Assembly (NCBI GenBank): GCA_050260415.1
Contig: JBLNCE010000175.1
Location: forward strand, 1-5,705
Direction: 5' to 3'
Source: JBLNCE01 sp050260415
Lineage (GTDB): Bacteria; Bacillota; UBA4882; JAAYXC01
DNA length: 5,705 bases
Below the pieces are notes generated by a model. It was not told where the DNA came from, did not search any database, and saw only the letters and a program-made list of their open reading frames with translations. Made by a program: the position numbers and the translations under genes. Positions within the stretch are counted from its first letter, which is position 1. Each line of letters starts with the position of its first letter. Positions 1-5,012 of this stretch are shown in pieces.

Positions 1-254
1 GGCGCGTCCGGGTCCGCCTCGACGATGGCGCGCGCCTGGTCGCGGACGACCCGGATCCGTTCCAGACGGGTCAGAAAATCCTTGCCGTACCGGGCGACGC
101 TGGACTTGCCGATCTCGTGCCCCATCTGGCTGATATACTCGGCGATGTCCCGGTAATGGACCCCGCGCGTGATCTGCTCGTCAATGGCCGCGCGAAGTTC
201 CTCGGGCAGTTCCTGGACTTTGAAATGCTTGCGTTGGACGCGCCTGGCGCTCAT
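1..254 (-). CDS. DUF3486 family protein (Mu gp27-like small terminase subunit), N-terminal part
   Basis: The first 84 residues are visible and the gene runs off the left edge. The start ATG overlaps the stop of the preceding gene as ATGA, which fixes the start. The protein begins MSARRVQRKHFKVQELPEEL and carries an N-terminal DNA-binding-like region: an ELPEEL segment (about 15-20), a helix with YRDIAEYI (34-41), then GHEIGKSSVARYGKDF (45-60). The G-x-x-I-x-K-S-S/A-x-x-RY pattern is the hallmark I know from DUF3486. In Mu, gp27 of this family lies just before the large terminase and is taken to be the small terminase subunit, which recognises DNA for packaging. Position next to the gp26- and gp25-like genes supports this. 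The large terminase would be expected beyond the left edge. The family assignment is strong; the packaging role is family knowledge. Confidence 0.9.
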   Translation of the reverse strand, partial: MSARRVQRKHFKVQELPEELRAAIDEQITRGVHYRDIAEYISQMGHEIGKSSVARYGKDFLTRLERIRVVRDQARAIVEADPDA

Positions 255-553
255 TTTCGCTCAATCCCCGGATCGTCCGGGAGATTGCCCTCCACCAGGT
301 CCACGCCCTTCGACGTCAGCTTGGCCAGGGTCCTGGCCAAGCCCAATTCCGAGATCTCGGTCTCCTTGACTTCCAGGTACCCCTTCTCTTCGAGGTACCG
401 GAAGTGACCCTGTACGCTGGGCGTATTCACCTTGTAACCGCCTTGGGTCAAGATCTCGGTCATCAACTTATCCCCGACCCATTCGGGGAGGTTATTGTAG
501 AGCACGCGCAAGATCCATCCGCGTATCTCTTTGTATTCCAGGCTATTATTCAT
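251..553 (-). CDS. VpaChn25_0724 family winged-helix phage protein (Mu gp26 position)
   Basis: This 100-residue protein has the layout of a small winged-helix domain: helices at about 5-35 (EIRGWILRVLYNN), then TEILTQGGYKVNTPSVQGHFRYLEEKGYLEV, a helix-turn-helix followed by a wing. It ends with LTSKGVDLVEGNLPDDPGIE, where the T-x-K-G-x-D-L-x-E-G and DPGI motifs are typical of the family usually called VpaChn25_0724 in Mu-like phages. The ATG has a good GGAGG 8 bases upstream. It overlaps the preceding gene by 8 bp and the following DUF3486 gene by 4 bp, so translation is likely coupled. Its precise function is unknown. A role with the terminase genes, or in DNA binding, is an inference from the fold and from conserved synteny. 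Confidence 0.85.
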   Translation of the reverse strand: MNNSLEYKEIRGWILRVLYNNLPEWVGDKLMTEILTQGGYKVNTPSVQGHFRYLEEKGYLEVKETEISELGLARTLAKLTSKGVDLVEGNLPDDPGIERK

Positions 554-854
554 GAGCTTCGCCTCCGAGGAGTCTGGATACGTTCTTGTTCAACTCGGTA
601 ATCTCGCGACGGATCGTATCGACGCCCATCTCCAGTCCTGTGACGGCGCGCAGAAAATCATCTCGCATCACATAGACCCTTGGCAGGCCGGCCTTGAAGT
701 TGTTGAGATCGTCGCGCAGTTCTTTGATCTCCTGGTCCTGCTTGTTCTGCTTGTCCCGTATCGACGCTCGAATATCTTTGAGAAAGAAACCGATAATACC
801 AAGCCCCGTGCCGATTGCCAACAATATCAGCGGATAGGTCAGGGATTGCTGCAA
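546..854 (-). CDS. Membrane-anchored coiled-coil phage protein (Mu gp25 / DUF2730-like)
   Basis: This 102-residue protein has one N-terminal transmembrane segment (about residues 6-24, YPLILLAIGTGLGIIGFFL). A charged helical stretch suited to a coiled coil follows (about 27-53), then PRVYVMRDDFLRAVTGLEMGVDTIRREITELNKNVSRLLG. The V-x-R-D-D-[FY] motif and the ELNxxVxxLL tail resemble the small membrane proteins placed just before gp26 and gp27 in Mu-like phages. The start is TTG, chosen because GGAGGGAG lies 8 bases upstream and no ATG or GTG fits. A 16-base gap separates it from the stop of the preceding gene, and its end overlaps the next gene by 8 bp. The role is not established. It could serve in lysis (XhlA-like) or in assembly. 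Family name is moderately sure; being a real gene is very likely. Confidence 0.8.
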   Translation of the reverse strand: MQQSLTYPLILLAIGTGLGIIGFFLKDIRASIRDKQNKQDQEIKELRDDLNNFKAGLPRVYVMRDDFLRAVTGLEMGVDTIRREITELNKNVSRLLGGEAHE

Positions 855-870
855 CGTATCTCCCTCCGTG

Positions 871-1671
871 TCAGAATATAGGGATGGTCAGGTTTGCGCC
901 ATAGGCCGTCATCGGATCCTCCCCCCAGGGCCATTCCCGCTTGGCCATGATGCCGACGGCACCCCAGCTTCGGCGGCACAGGTTCCATCTCAGCTCCAAT
1001 TCAGCACCGACGGTCAACAGCGATGCCTCGATCTGTAGCACAGGGTAGGCGATCGGCAGCCGGGTCAATGTGATGACAGCATCCTCGGCATCCAATTCCC
1101 CGCTTAGATTCAGCCTGCCGGCGTCAACCGCGGCCACGAATCGGCCGTGCAATCTGAGATCCGCTGTATCCAGCGCCCGCCCGGCCGGGCTCAGCACGGT
1201 GACGGTCTGTATGCCGGTCAGCGTCCCCTCCCAGACCGGAGGGATGGGGGGTACCGGCTCCTTCTCCTGGCCGGGAACGGCCGAAGCCGCCGGCGCCGGT
1301 TCAGTCGTCTCCCCGGCCATGGCTACCGGCGCCGGAGAAGTACCTCCAGCCATGGCCGCCGGCACCGGGGAGCCCGGAGGGGTGGCGGAGGGCCCCCAGG
1401 CGGGTCGGGATGGCATAACCGATGGCGCGGGCGTAGCCGGCAGACCGGCACCAGTGATGCGTCCGATCTTCTGCCGGAGCACGATCTGCACGGTGCCGGG
1501 CCTGGGCGACGGGGCGGGGGTGGCCTCCGCGGCCGGCTCGATCTCGACCTGGACATCCGCCGCCCGCCCACCCTGGCGCCAATGACGCCCGCCGAGCCAG
1601 GCCCCGATCAGCACGCCGCAGATAAAGGCGAAAAGCAGGGCTTTCAGCGCCGTGACCGTTCTTGCGTTCAC
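871..1671 (-). CDS. Membrane-anchored Pro/Ala-rich protein with beta-rich C-terminus (spanin-like topology)
   Basis: The protein has 266 residues. I place the start at GTG, which overlaps the holin stop (GTGA) and has GGAGGAAGG upstream. A longer in-frame extension to 1896 would cover the whole holin gene and is Arg/Pro-rich shadow sequence. One transmembrane segment lies at about residues 9-27 (LKALLFAFICGVLIGAWLG). A long low-complexity Pro/Ala/Gly stretch follows (about 37-150), broken by a short segment TVQIVLRQKIGRITGAG. The rest is beta-rich (about 155-266) and ends WGAVGIMAKREWPWGEDPMTAYGANLTIPIF, two amphipathic strands with a terminal Phe. No known family is named with certainty. Inner-membrane anchor, extended stalk and an outer-membrane-like C-terminus, directly after a holin, suggest that it bridges the envelope as a spanin. 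This role is inferred. Alternatives are an envelope or superinfection protein. Confidence 0.75.
   Translation of the reverse strand: MNARTVTALKALLFAFICGVLIGAWLGGRHWRQGGRAADVQVEIEPAAEATPAPSPRPGTVQIVLRQKIGRITGAGLPATPAPSVMPSRPAWGPSATPPGSPVPAAMAGGTSPAPVAMAGETTEPAPAASAVPGQEKEPVPPIPPVWEGTLTGIQTVTVLSPAGRALDTADLRLHGRFVAAVDAGRLNLSGELDAEDAVITLTRLPIAYPVLQIEASLLTVGAELELRWNLCRRSWGAVGIMAKREWPWGEDPMTAYGANLTIPIF
1316..1368. repeat. Two-copy 33-bp-period repeat inside the Pro/Ala-rich stalk gene
   Basis: A 20-base unit beginning GCCATGGC occurs at 1316-1335 and again at 1349-1368, matching at 17 of 20 positions and spaced by 33 bases, or 11 codons. In the protein it gives AMAGGTSPAPV followed by AMAGETTEPAP. 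It looks like a local in-frame duplication that lengthened the stalk. Confidence 0.7.
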
Positions 1672-1886
1672 TGGCCTTCCTCCTTCGGGGCGCTTTGGGG
1701 ACGCTGGGACAGGGCCGCGCCGAGGCTGCCGGCGGCGTTGGAAACGACATTGCCGGCGACGATCAGGGTTATTGCCGTCTTGATCACGTCTCGCCAGATG
1801 TCCGGGGTGATGTACCGGGCCAGCAGGAGCACCGTGGCCAGGACCAGCGCGGCGATGCCGACGATGAGCTTGCGGTAACCCATCAT
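1668..1886 (-). CDS. Small two-transmembrane protein, holin candidate
   Basis: This 72-residue protein begins MMGYRKL and has two hydrophobic segments: about 7-23 (LIVGIAALVLATVLLLA) and about 35-52 (IKTAITLIVAGNVVSNAA). They are joined by a short loop TPDIWRD, and a charged tail ends PKEEGQ. Size, two membrane spans and a charged C-terminus fit class II-type holins, which make the inner-membrane lesions that let a cytoplasmic endolysin reach the cell wall. The endolysin of this region lacks a signal peptide, so such a protein is needed. GGAGGTGGCG lies 8 bases upstream. The start touches the stop of the fibre gene (TAATG), and its own stop overlaps the next gene by 4 bp. Two adjacent ATG codons could give slightly different products, as in some dual-start holins, but no Lys/Arg difference is gained here. 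Holin is inferred from topology and context. Confidence 0.75.
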   Translation of the reverse strand: MMGYRKLIVGIAALVLATVLLLARYITPDIWRDVIKTAITLIVAGNVVSNAAGSLGAALSQRPQSAPKEEGQ

Positions 1887-2905
1887 TACTCGCCACCTCC
1901 GCTTGGCGCGATCAGGTTCAGGGCGTTTATCTTGCCGATCAAGTCGTTCAGCCGCGCTTGCGTGTCGGCCAGGACCTGCATGGCCGAGCGAAACTCATCG
2001 GCCGTGGCAAACCCGAATCCGCCGCTGGTTGGCTCGGAGAGATCGTACACAGGCGTCCCGGGCGCCGGGCAGGTCAGCACGCCCACCGGCTCCGCCACGC
2101 CATCAGGCCGCGTTACTGGCAGCCCGCCGAAAAACCCGGCCCGCGCCCCACAATGATATAGGTCGCCGCCGACGAGGAAGCCGCCATCATCGATATTGGC
2201 GAGCTCCGCGCTGTCAGTCCCCACGCCGACCCCGAATTTGCCCCGGGTGCCTGGGCCGGTGCCGCCCAGGATCGCGAGCAGCCCCAAAGCCGCCCTGATT
2301 GCAATAAGCAGTGAATTCTGAACCCCATTTTCCAGAGGATTCTCGGCATCGATCCCGCTGCCGATCACCCAGGCGCCAGGCATATTGGCACTAACATATT
2401 CGCCGATGGCGACGCTGGAAGGCCCATTGGCGAATGCCTCATGACCGATGGCCACCGCCTCCGCGTCATTAGCATAGCTACCATGGCCGATAGCCGTTGC
2501 CTCATCACCATTACTCATGGAGCCATGACCAATAGCGGTGGACTCCGGATTATTAGCATATGCTTCATGGCCAAGGGCCGTCGCCCCAAAGGCGTTAGCA
2601 GAGCTCCAATAACCGGCGGCAAACGAGTTCTCGTCATTACTGCTGCACCAAGATCCAAGGGCCATGGCACCCGGCATATTCGCAGATGCCATGGAACCAA
2701 TTGCTACCGCGTCCTCCGCGTTGGCGCTAGCGCCGGGACCAGCGGCGAACGCGCGAGGGTTGTTCGCTGAACAATCGTTGCCCACGGCGATAGCATCCGG
2801 AGCGTTCGCAGACGCGTTGCGGCCGATGGCTACGGCATTTGGCGCGGTTGCCTGCGCGCCTTTGGTTATCCGGCGGACGGCGGCGGCGAATGCAAGCAAG
2901 TCCAT
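1886..2905 (-). CDS. YadA-head-repeat (Hep_Hag-like) phage fibre protein
   Basis: The protein has 339 residues. The start MDLLAFAAAV is chosen because GGGGAGG precedes it and it shares a base with the upstream stop (TAATG). A longer frame to 2995 is a shadow. Residues 24-191 are twelve back-to-back 14-residue repeats of the form A-x-A-I-G-x-x-A-x-A-N-x-x-x, e.g. AVAIGHEAFANGPS. These match the left-handed trimeric beta-roll of YadA and Hep_Hag adhesin heads. A hydrophobic segment follows (about 198-214), then a Gly-rich beta region with GGDLYHCGARAGFFGGLPV (about 246-264). That FFG-x-x-PV pattern recurs near the ends of phage fibre and decoration proteins. The last 39 residues form a helix. 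There is no signal peptide and no autotransporter barrel, so this is not a bacterial adhesin. A trimeric virion fibre or head spike is likely (inference). Confidence 0.85.
   Translation of the reverse strand: MDLLAFAAAVRRITKGAQATAPNAVAIGRNASANAPDAIAVGNDCSANNPRAFAAGPGASANAEDAVAIGSMASANMPGAMALGSWCSSNDENSFAAGYWSSANAFGATALGHEAYANNPESTAIGHGSMSNGDEATAIGHGSYANDAEAVAIGHEAFANGPSSVAIGEYVSANMPGAWVIGSGIDAENPLENGVQNSLLIAIRAALGLLAILGGTGPGTRGKFGVGVGTDSAELANIDDGGFLVGGDLYHCGARAGFFGGLPVTRPDGVAEPVGVLTCPAPGTPVYDLSEPTSGGFGFATADEFRSAMQVLADTQARLNDLIGKINALNLIAPSGGGE
2333..2836 (-). repeat. Twelve 42-bp coding repeats encoding the beta-roll
   Basis: The repeats correspond to residues 24-191 of the fibre protein with an exact 14-codon period and no insertions. 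The Gly at position 5 of each unit is invariant; a small residue starts each unit and Asn, or nearly always Asn, is at position 11. At the DNA level the units have drifted clearly, which argues for an old, selected array and not a recent slippage product. Confidence 0.9.
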
Positions 2906-3390
2906 TATGATAGCCTCCCCTTGACCGTCGTCGAGCCGGAGAGATCGACGAGCGGCATCCGCACCGCCGTCAAGCCGCCGACGGCAAACAGCCACAACTC
3001 ATCCTCGAGGCCGGAGGTTTGATTGGCGGATTCCATATCCGCCAGCCTGACGCCGGTCATCGGCGTCATCACACCGCCGGGGCCGATGCCCTGGAATGCC
3101 ACCGTCCGGCTGTCGCATACGCCGGCGATGGAGACCATCAGATTGTTATGCCTACCCACGGCGATGTCCGGCCCGTCCGCGGGGGCGCTGGCGGCATTGT
3201 GGAAGACCACGTCGGCCGGCTCGGGGGACTGGTCCCGGATCGCGGCGAGGATTGCGTTCGTTGTCTCCTGGTTGGAGGCGGTGGCGATAGCCCCGGCGAT
3301 CGCCGCGAGGATGGGGCCGAGTTCTTCTTGCTTAGCCAATAAACCCGACAGGGCCCCAAACAGATCATCAAGAACGTACTTTTCACCCAT
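2905..3390 (-). CDS. Phage structural protein with helical N-terminus and decoration/fibre-like beta domain
   Basis: This is a 161-residue protein with a strong ribosome-binding site (CCGGAGGGCG). Residues 7-53 are mostly helical (DDLFGALSGLLAKQEELGPILAAIAGAI, then ETTNAILAAIRDQ), suited to a helical bundle. Residues 59-161 are beta-rich: ADVVFHNAASAPADGPDIAV, NNLMVSIAGV, SRTVAFQGIGPG, and finally LFAVGGLTAVRMPLVDLSGSTTVKGRLS. The strand order and the V-x-G-[ILV]-x-x-[VL]-R-x-x-[LI] segment near the end resemble the small beta-sandwich domain often seen in phage decoration, head-fibre and tail-fibre proteins. The stop is joined to the fibre gene start (TAATG), so the two are probably co-translated and may act together, for example as base and shaft of one appendage. 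I cannot name a family. Structural role is inferred. Confidence 0.7.
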   Translation of the reverse strand: MGEKYVLDDLFGALSGLLAKQEELGPILAAIAGAIATASNQETTNAILAAIRDQSPEPADVVFHNAASAPADGPDIAVGRHNNLMVSIAGVCDSRTVAFQGIGPGGVMTPMTGVRLADMESANQTSGLEDELWLFAVGGLTAVRMPLVDLSGSTTVKGRLS

Positions 3391-3556
3391 AGCGCCCTCC
3401 GGTTGCCATTGTGATGAGGCGAGCCTTTAGTTGTCGGACGCGCCGTATCCATGAGCTTCTGCGCCCGTATTCCAAACGATAAGCGTAGCTCACACCCCTA
3501 TTACCGACTTGCCGGCGCAGTACGCTCCGCCGCAATCGCCTCATGGTGTTGGCCAT
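3383..3556 (-). CDS. Small Arg-rich hypothetical protein (57 aa)
   Basis: The translation is MANTMRRLRRSVLRRQVGNR, then GVSYAYRLEYGRRSSWIRRV, then RQLKARLITMATGGRYG. It contains fifteen Arg, one Lys and a single acidic residue. The ATG lies 9 bases after the stop of the preceding gene and has GAGGTGACAGG directly upstream. Its stop overlaps the start of the next gene by 8 bp, just like other junctions of this operon, and without it there would be a 175-base gap in an otherwise gapless operon. These points support a real gene. A second in-frame Met at residue 5 is an alternative start. I do not recognise the family. The composition suggests binding to nucleic acid or to a membrane surface, but that is a guess. 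Confidence 0.7.
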   Translation of the reverse strand: MANTMRRLRRSVLRRQVGNRGVSYAYRLEYGRRSSWIRRVRQLKARLITMATGGRYG

Positions 3557-3565
3557 CCTGTCACC

Positions 3566-3970
3566 TCACCCTCCGCTGTCTTCAATCTGCCGCAGAATTC
3601 TTCTCACGGCTTCAACCCCGACGTTGGCGGCCGCCGCGATCTGGTACGGATCATCGATTCCTTGGACAAGCATCTCCTCGGTAATCCGTCTGGTCCGACC
3701 GATCCGCACCAGCAAGGACGGTTCTGGCCGCGGCGCGGGTATTGGCGCGGCGATGGGTTGGGCTTCCTCCGCGGGGATAAGGAGGAAGGCCTGGCCCGGC
3801 TTGAACTGCTCCGGTTCGCCCTTGCCGGTCATGGTCAGTTGCATGCTCCCGTTGATAAGGCTCGGATGGCTATCCGGATCGGCCTTCAGACGAACCTTAT
3901 AGACCGAACCGCCCGGGCCGTATGTCCGCATAAGGAGCACTTCTGATACTGTGAGTTTTATGCGATCCAC
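3566..3970 (-). CDS. Hypothetical phage protein with N-terminal beta domain and C-terminal HTH-like segment
   Basis: This 134-residue protein starts at GTG. A stop codon lies in frame just upstream and AAGGGGG sits about 9 bases before the start, so no longer form is possible. Residues 3-66 are beta-rich (IKLTVSEVLLMRTYGPGGSVYKVRLKA, then NGSMQLTMTGKGEPEQFKPGQAFLLI). The late F-x-P-G-x-x-F/Y pattern resembles small beta proteins common in phage middle regions, for which I know no assigned function. A Pro/Ala linker follows (70-84). Residues 95-130, RITEEMLVQGIDDPYQIAAAANVGVEAVRRILRQIE, read like a helix-turn-helix with Ile/Ala-rich core. It may bind DNA or be an adaptor. It is separated from the upstream gene by 30 bases. 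Gene reality is likely; function unknown. Confidence 0.7.
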   Translation of the reverse strand: MDRIKLTVSEVLLMRTYGPGGSVYKVRLKADPDSHPSLINGSMQLTMTGKGEPEQFKPGQAFLLIPAEEAQPIAAPIPAPRPEPSLLVRIGRTRRITEEMLVQGIDDPYQIAAAANVGVEAVRRILRQIEDSGG

Positions 3971-4000
3971 CCGGGCGCCCCCTTAACAACATCAAGACAA

Positions 4001-4210
4001 TCAGGCTTCTCTCCGCTCGGCTCTGCGCCATGCAATCCGCGATCCGGACCGGTGGCCGAGATGAATCCCTTTACAGTCGGGACAGCTATATGGATGAAGC
4101 TTGGTTCCGTATAGCTGACGGTATTTCCAGGCGGCGATCCGGGCGTCGTCTTCGGTGGCATATCTGATCTTGGCCCGGCATTTCCGGCGCCTATGGCGGC
4201 GGCTGCTCAT
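4001..4210 (-). CDS. Small zinc-ribbon-like phage protein
   Basis: The protein has 69 residues, starting at the ATG that overlaps the endolysin stop (ATGA). A longer frame to 4285 would overlap the lysin much more and has no support. The basic N-terminus MSSRRHRRRKCRAKIRYATEDDARIAAWKYRQ is followed by HPYSCPDCKGIHLGHR (39-54). C43, C46 and H50/H53, probably with C11 or H6, could hold one zinc ion. The layout Lys-x-x-x-Tyr-x-[ST]-x-x-x-A in a helix and then a Y-x-C-P-x-C-x-G-x-H-x-[GT] end is common in tiny phage and prophage proteins of unknown role. The basic character suggests nucleic acid binding (inference). Coupled translation with the lysin is likely. Confidence 0.8.
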   Translation of the reverse strand: MSSRRHRRRKCRAKIRYATEDDARIAAWKYRQLYGTKLHPYSCPDCKGIHLGHRSGSRIAWRRAERREA

Positions 4211-4740
4211 CGGTCGAGCCAGCCTTCGGCCCGCATCAGGGCGACAACTTTCGCGGCATAGGCCGGGTCCGTGGCATAGCCGCACGCCTGGACGGCCTTG
4301 GCCGCGGCTACCGGATCATCGCGGTGCTCCCAAACGGGTTTATAGCGTTTGGCCCGCATCAGCTGCATGTAGCCTTGCAGGGATTCGTCAAACGAGAGAT
4401 ACGCCCTGAAATAGCCCGCGATCTTAACCTTGACCAGGTGCCCTTTGCGGATGCCGGTCGCGCGGGCCTTATCCTCTGCAATCAGCTTGTTTGCTATGGC
4501 TTCCGGGTAATACTCGGATGTCCAGGCGAGCACGGCGCCGTGCGGGCCGACGCCCTTGATCCCAAAAATGTTGTACGAGTATTTGCCGTTATTGATGTCC
4601 GTCGGAACGCTCTGGCCATAGTCGGACTCCAGGCAGGCCTGGGCCGCGGGCAACTGCCAAGGGAACCCGGACGGAGCGCAGACCCGCTTGGCGGCCGCGG
4701 CGATCTGCGCCTTGAATTGCGCCCTGGTGGGCTTGGGCAT
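4207..4740 (-). CDS. Endolysin, glucosaminidase (FlgJ-like) domain protein
   Basis: This 177-residue protein is almost entirely one glucosaminidase domain (GH73 type), which cuts the glycan chains of peptidoglycan. Q34-A-C-L-E38-S-D-Y-G contains the likely catalytic Glu38. N57-IFGIK-G63 is the family's second hallmark. Then come the AGYFRAYLSFDESLQGYMQLM segment (about 108-128) and the terminal ATDPAYAAKVVALM helix. ATG at 4740 is preferred over one 15 bases upstream because GGAG stands 9 bases before it. There is no signal peptide or membrane anchor, so export must depend on the holin encoded downstream. It is the first gene after the Mor terminator and therefore the first gene of the late transcript. 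Family assignment is firm; the exact bond cleaved is family knowledge. Confidence 0.93.
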   Translation of the reverse strand: MPKPTRAQFKAQIAAAAKRVCAPSGFPWQLPAAQACLESDYGQSVPTDINNGKYSYNIFGIKGVGPHGAVLAWTSEYYPEAIANKLIAEDKARATGIRKGHLVKVKIAGYFRAYLSFDESLQGYMQLMRAKRYKPVWEHRDDPVAAAKAVQACGYATDPAYAAKVVALMRAEGWLDR

Positions 4741-4931
4741 GCTCCTCAACTCCATCCGAGTAGTAAAAAGGGGGCGGCGGCCGTCTTGGTGATATGACCC
4801 AAGCTGTTCCGGCGTCTCCGTCCCTGTTGCTGCTGTAGAATCGTGATGTGGTATCTACATCCTGATGTGGCCGGTTGCCGGGCCGCGCGTCAGTGGGCCG
4901 CCGCCCCAGTCCCCTTAAACGAGACCAGGGC
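4741..4931 (-). promoter_or_regulatory. Gene-free leader: probable activator-dependent late/middle promoter region
   Basis: These 190 bases lie between the terminator after mor and the endolysin start. No supported gene is present on either strand. No convincing TTGACA-type -35 box is seen on the minus strand, and the best -10-like hexamer is the weak CATATC at 4791-4796. A promoter lacking a -35 but with an upstream activator site is what Mor-family proteins use in Mu. Repeats that could be that site lie at 4834-4870. The terminator upstream makes a new promoter here necessary for the lysis operon. The exact start cannot be set from sequence alone. Confidence 0.5.
4834..4870. repeat. Overlapping short inverted and direct repeats, candidate activator site
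   Basis: TGTAGA at 4834-4839 and TCTACA at 4854-4859 form an inverted repeat with a 14-base spacer. TGATGTGG occurs twice, at 4844-4851 and 4863-4870, 19 bases apart, about two helical turns. ACATC-CT-GATGT at 4857-4868 is a further small inverted repeat. All lie upstream of the endolysin. They could bind a dimeric activator such as Mor. Chance occurrence of any single one is possible. Confidence 0.4.
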
Positions 4932-4968
4932 AAAAAAAGTAGGACCCTGGCCTATGCCAAGATCCTAC
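4932..4968 (-). terminator. Intrinsic terminator after mor
   Basis: Read on the minus strand, GTAGGATCTTGGC pairs with GCCAGGGTCCTAC around an ATAG loop. The stem has six pairs at the base, then two single mismatches flanking one pair, then four pairs near the loop. Seven T's follow at once (4938-4932). It lies about 45 bases past the mor stop and has a T-tract only in this direction, so it ends the early transcript. Confidence 0.88.
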
Positions 4969-4992
4969 ATGACAAACCGCTCGACCGTCTGC

Positions 4993-5006
4993 TTCCGGTG
5001 CCGGAA
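4993..5006. repeat. Near-palindrome TTCCGG-TG-CCGGAA after mor
   Basis: Two 6-base arms are separated by only two bases, just past the mor stop codon and before the terminator. The loop is too small for a full RNA hairpin, though a five-pair form is possible. It might be a protein site or a minor RNA structure; nothing more can be said. Confidence 0.4.
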
Positions 5007-5012
5007 AACTTG

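Noticed and set aside
1672..1896. In-frame N-terminal extension of the Pro/Ala-rich protein to a 341-residue form
   Set aside because: It would overlap the whole holin gene, has a shadow-like Arg/Pro-rich composition, and the GTG at 1671 has a clear ribosome-binding site and a GTGA overlap.
1070..2298. Several long open frames on the plus strand
   Set aside because: They lie opposite well-supported minus-strand genes, have no family features, show low-complexity Arg/Pro/Gly composition and arise from GC-rich third positions.
1886..2905. Bacterial trimeric autotransporter adhesin
   Set aside because: There is no signal peptide and no C-terminal translocator barrel, and all neighbours are phage genes; a phage fibre fits better.
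4897..4914. G-rich run on the minus strand (GGGGACTGGGGCGGCGG), possible quadruplex
   Set aside because: Two of the four runs have only two G's; in GC-rich DNA this is expected by chance.
4589..4933. A 114-residue minus-strand frame reaching from the terminator into the lysin gene
   Set aside because: It starts within the T-tract of the terminator, covers the lysin in another frame and shows no domain; the lysin is certain.
4925..4952. Alternative pairing CCAGGG with CCCTGG (4925-4930 with 4945-4950) that would break the terminator stem, like an attenuator
   Set aside because: In the minus-strand transcript its second arm comes after the U-tract, so it would be made too late to prevent termination.
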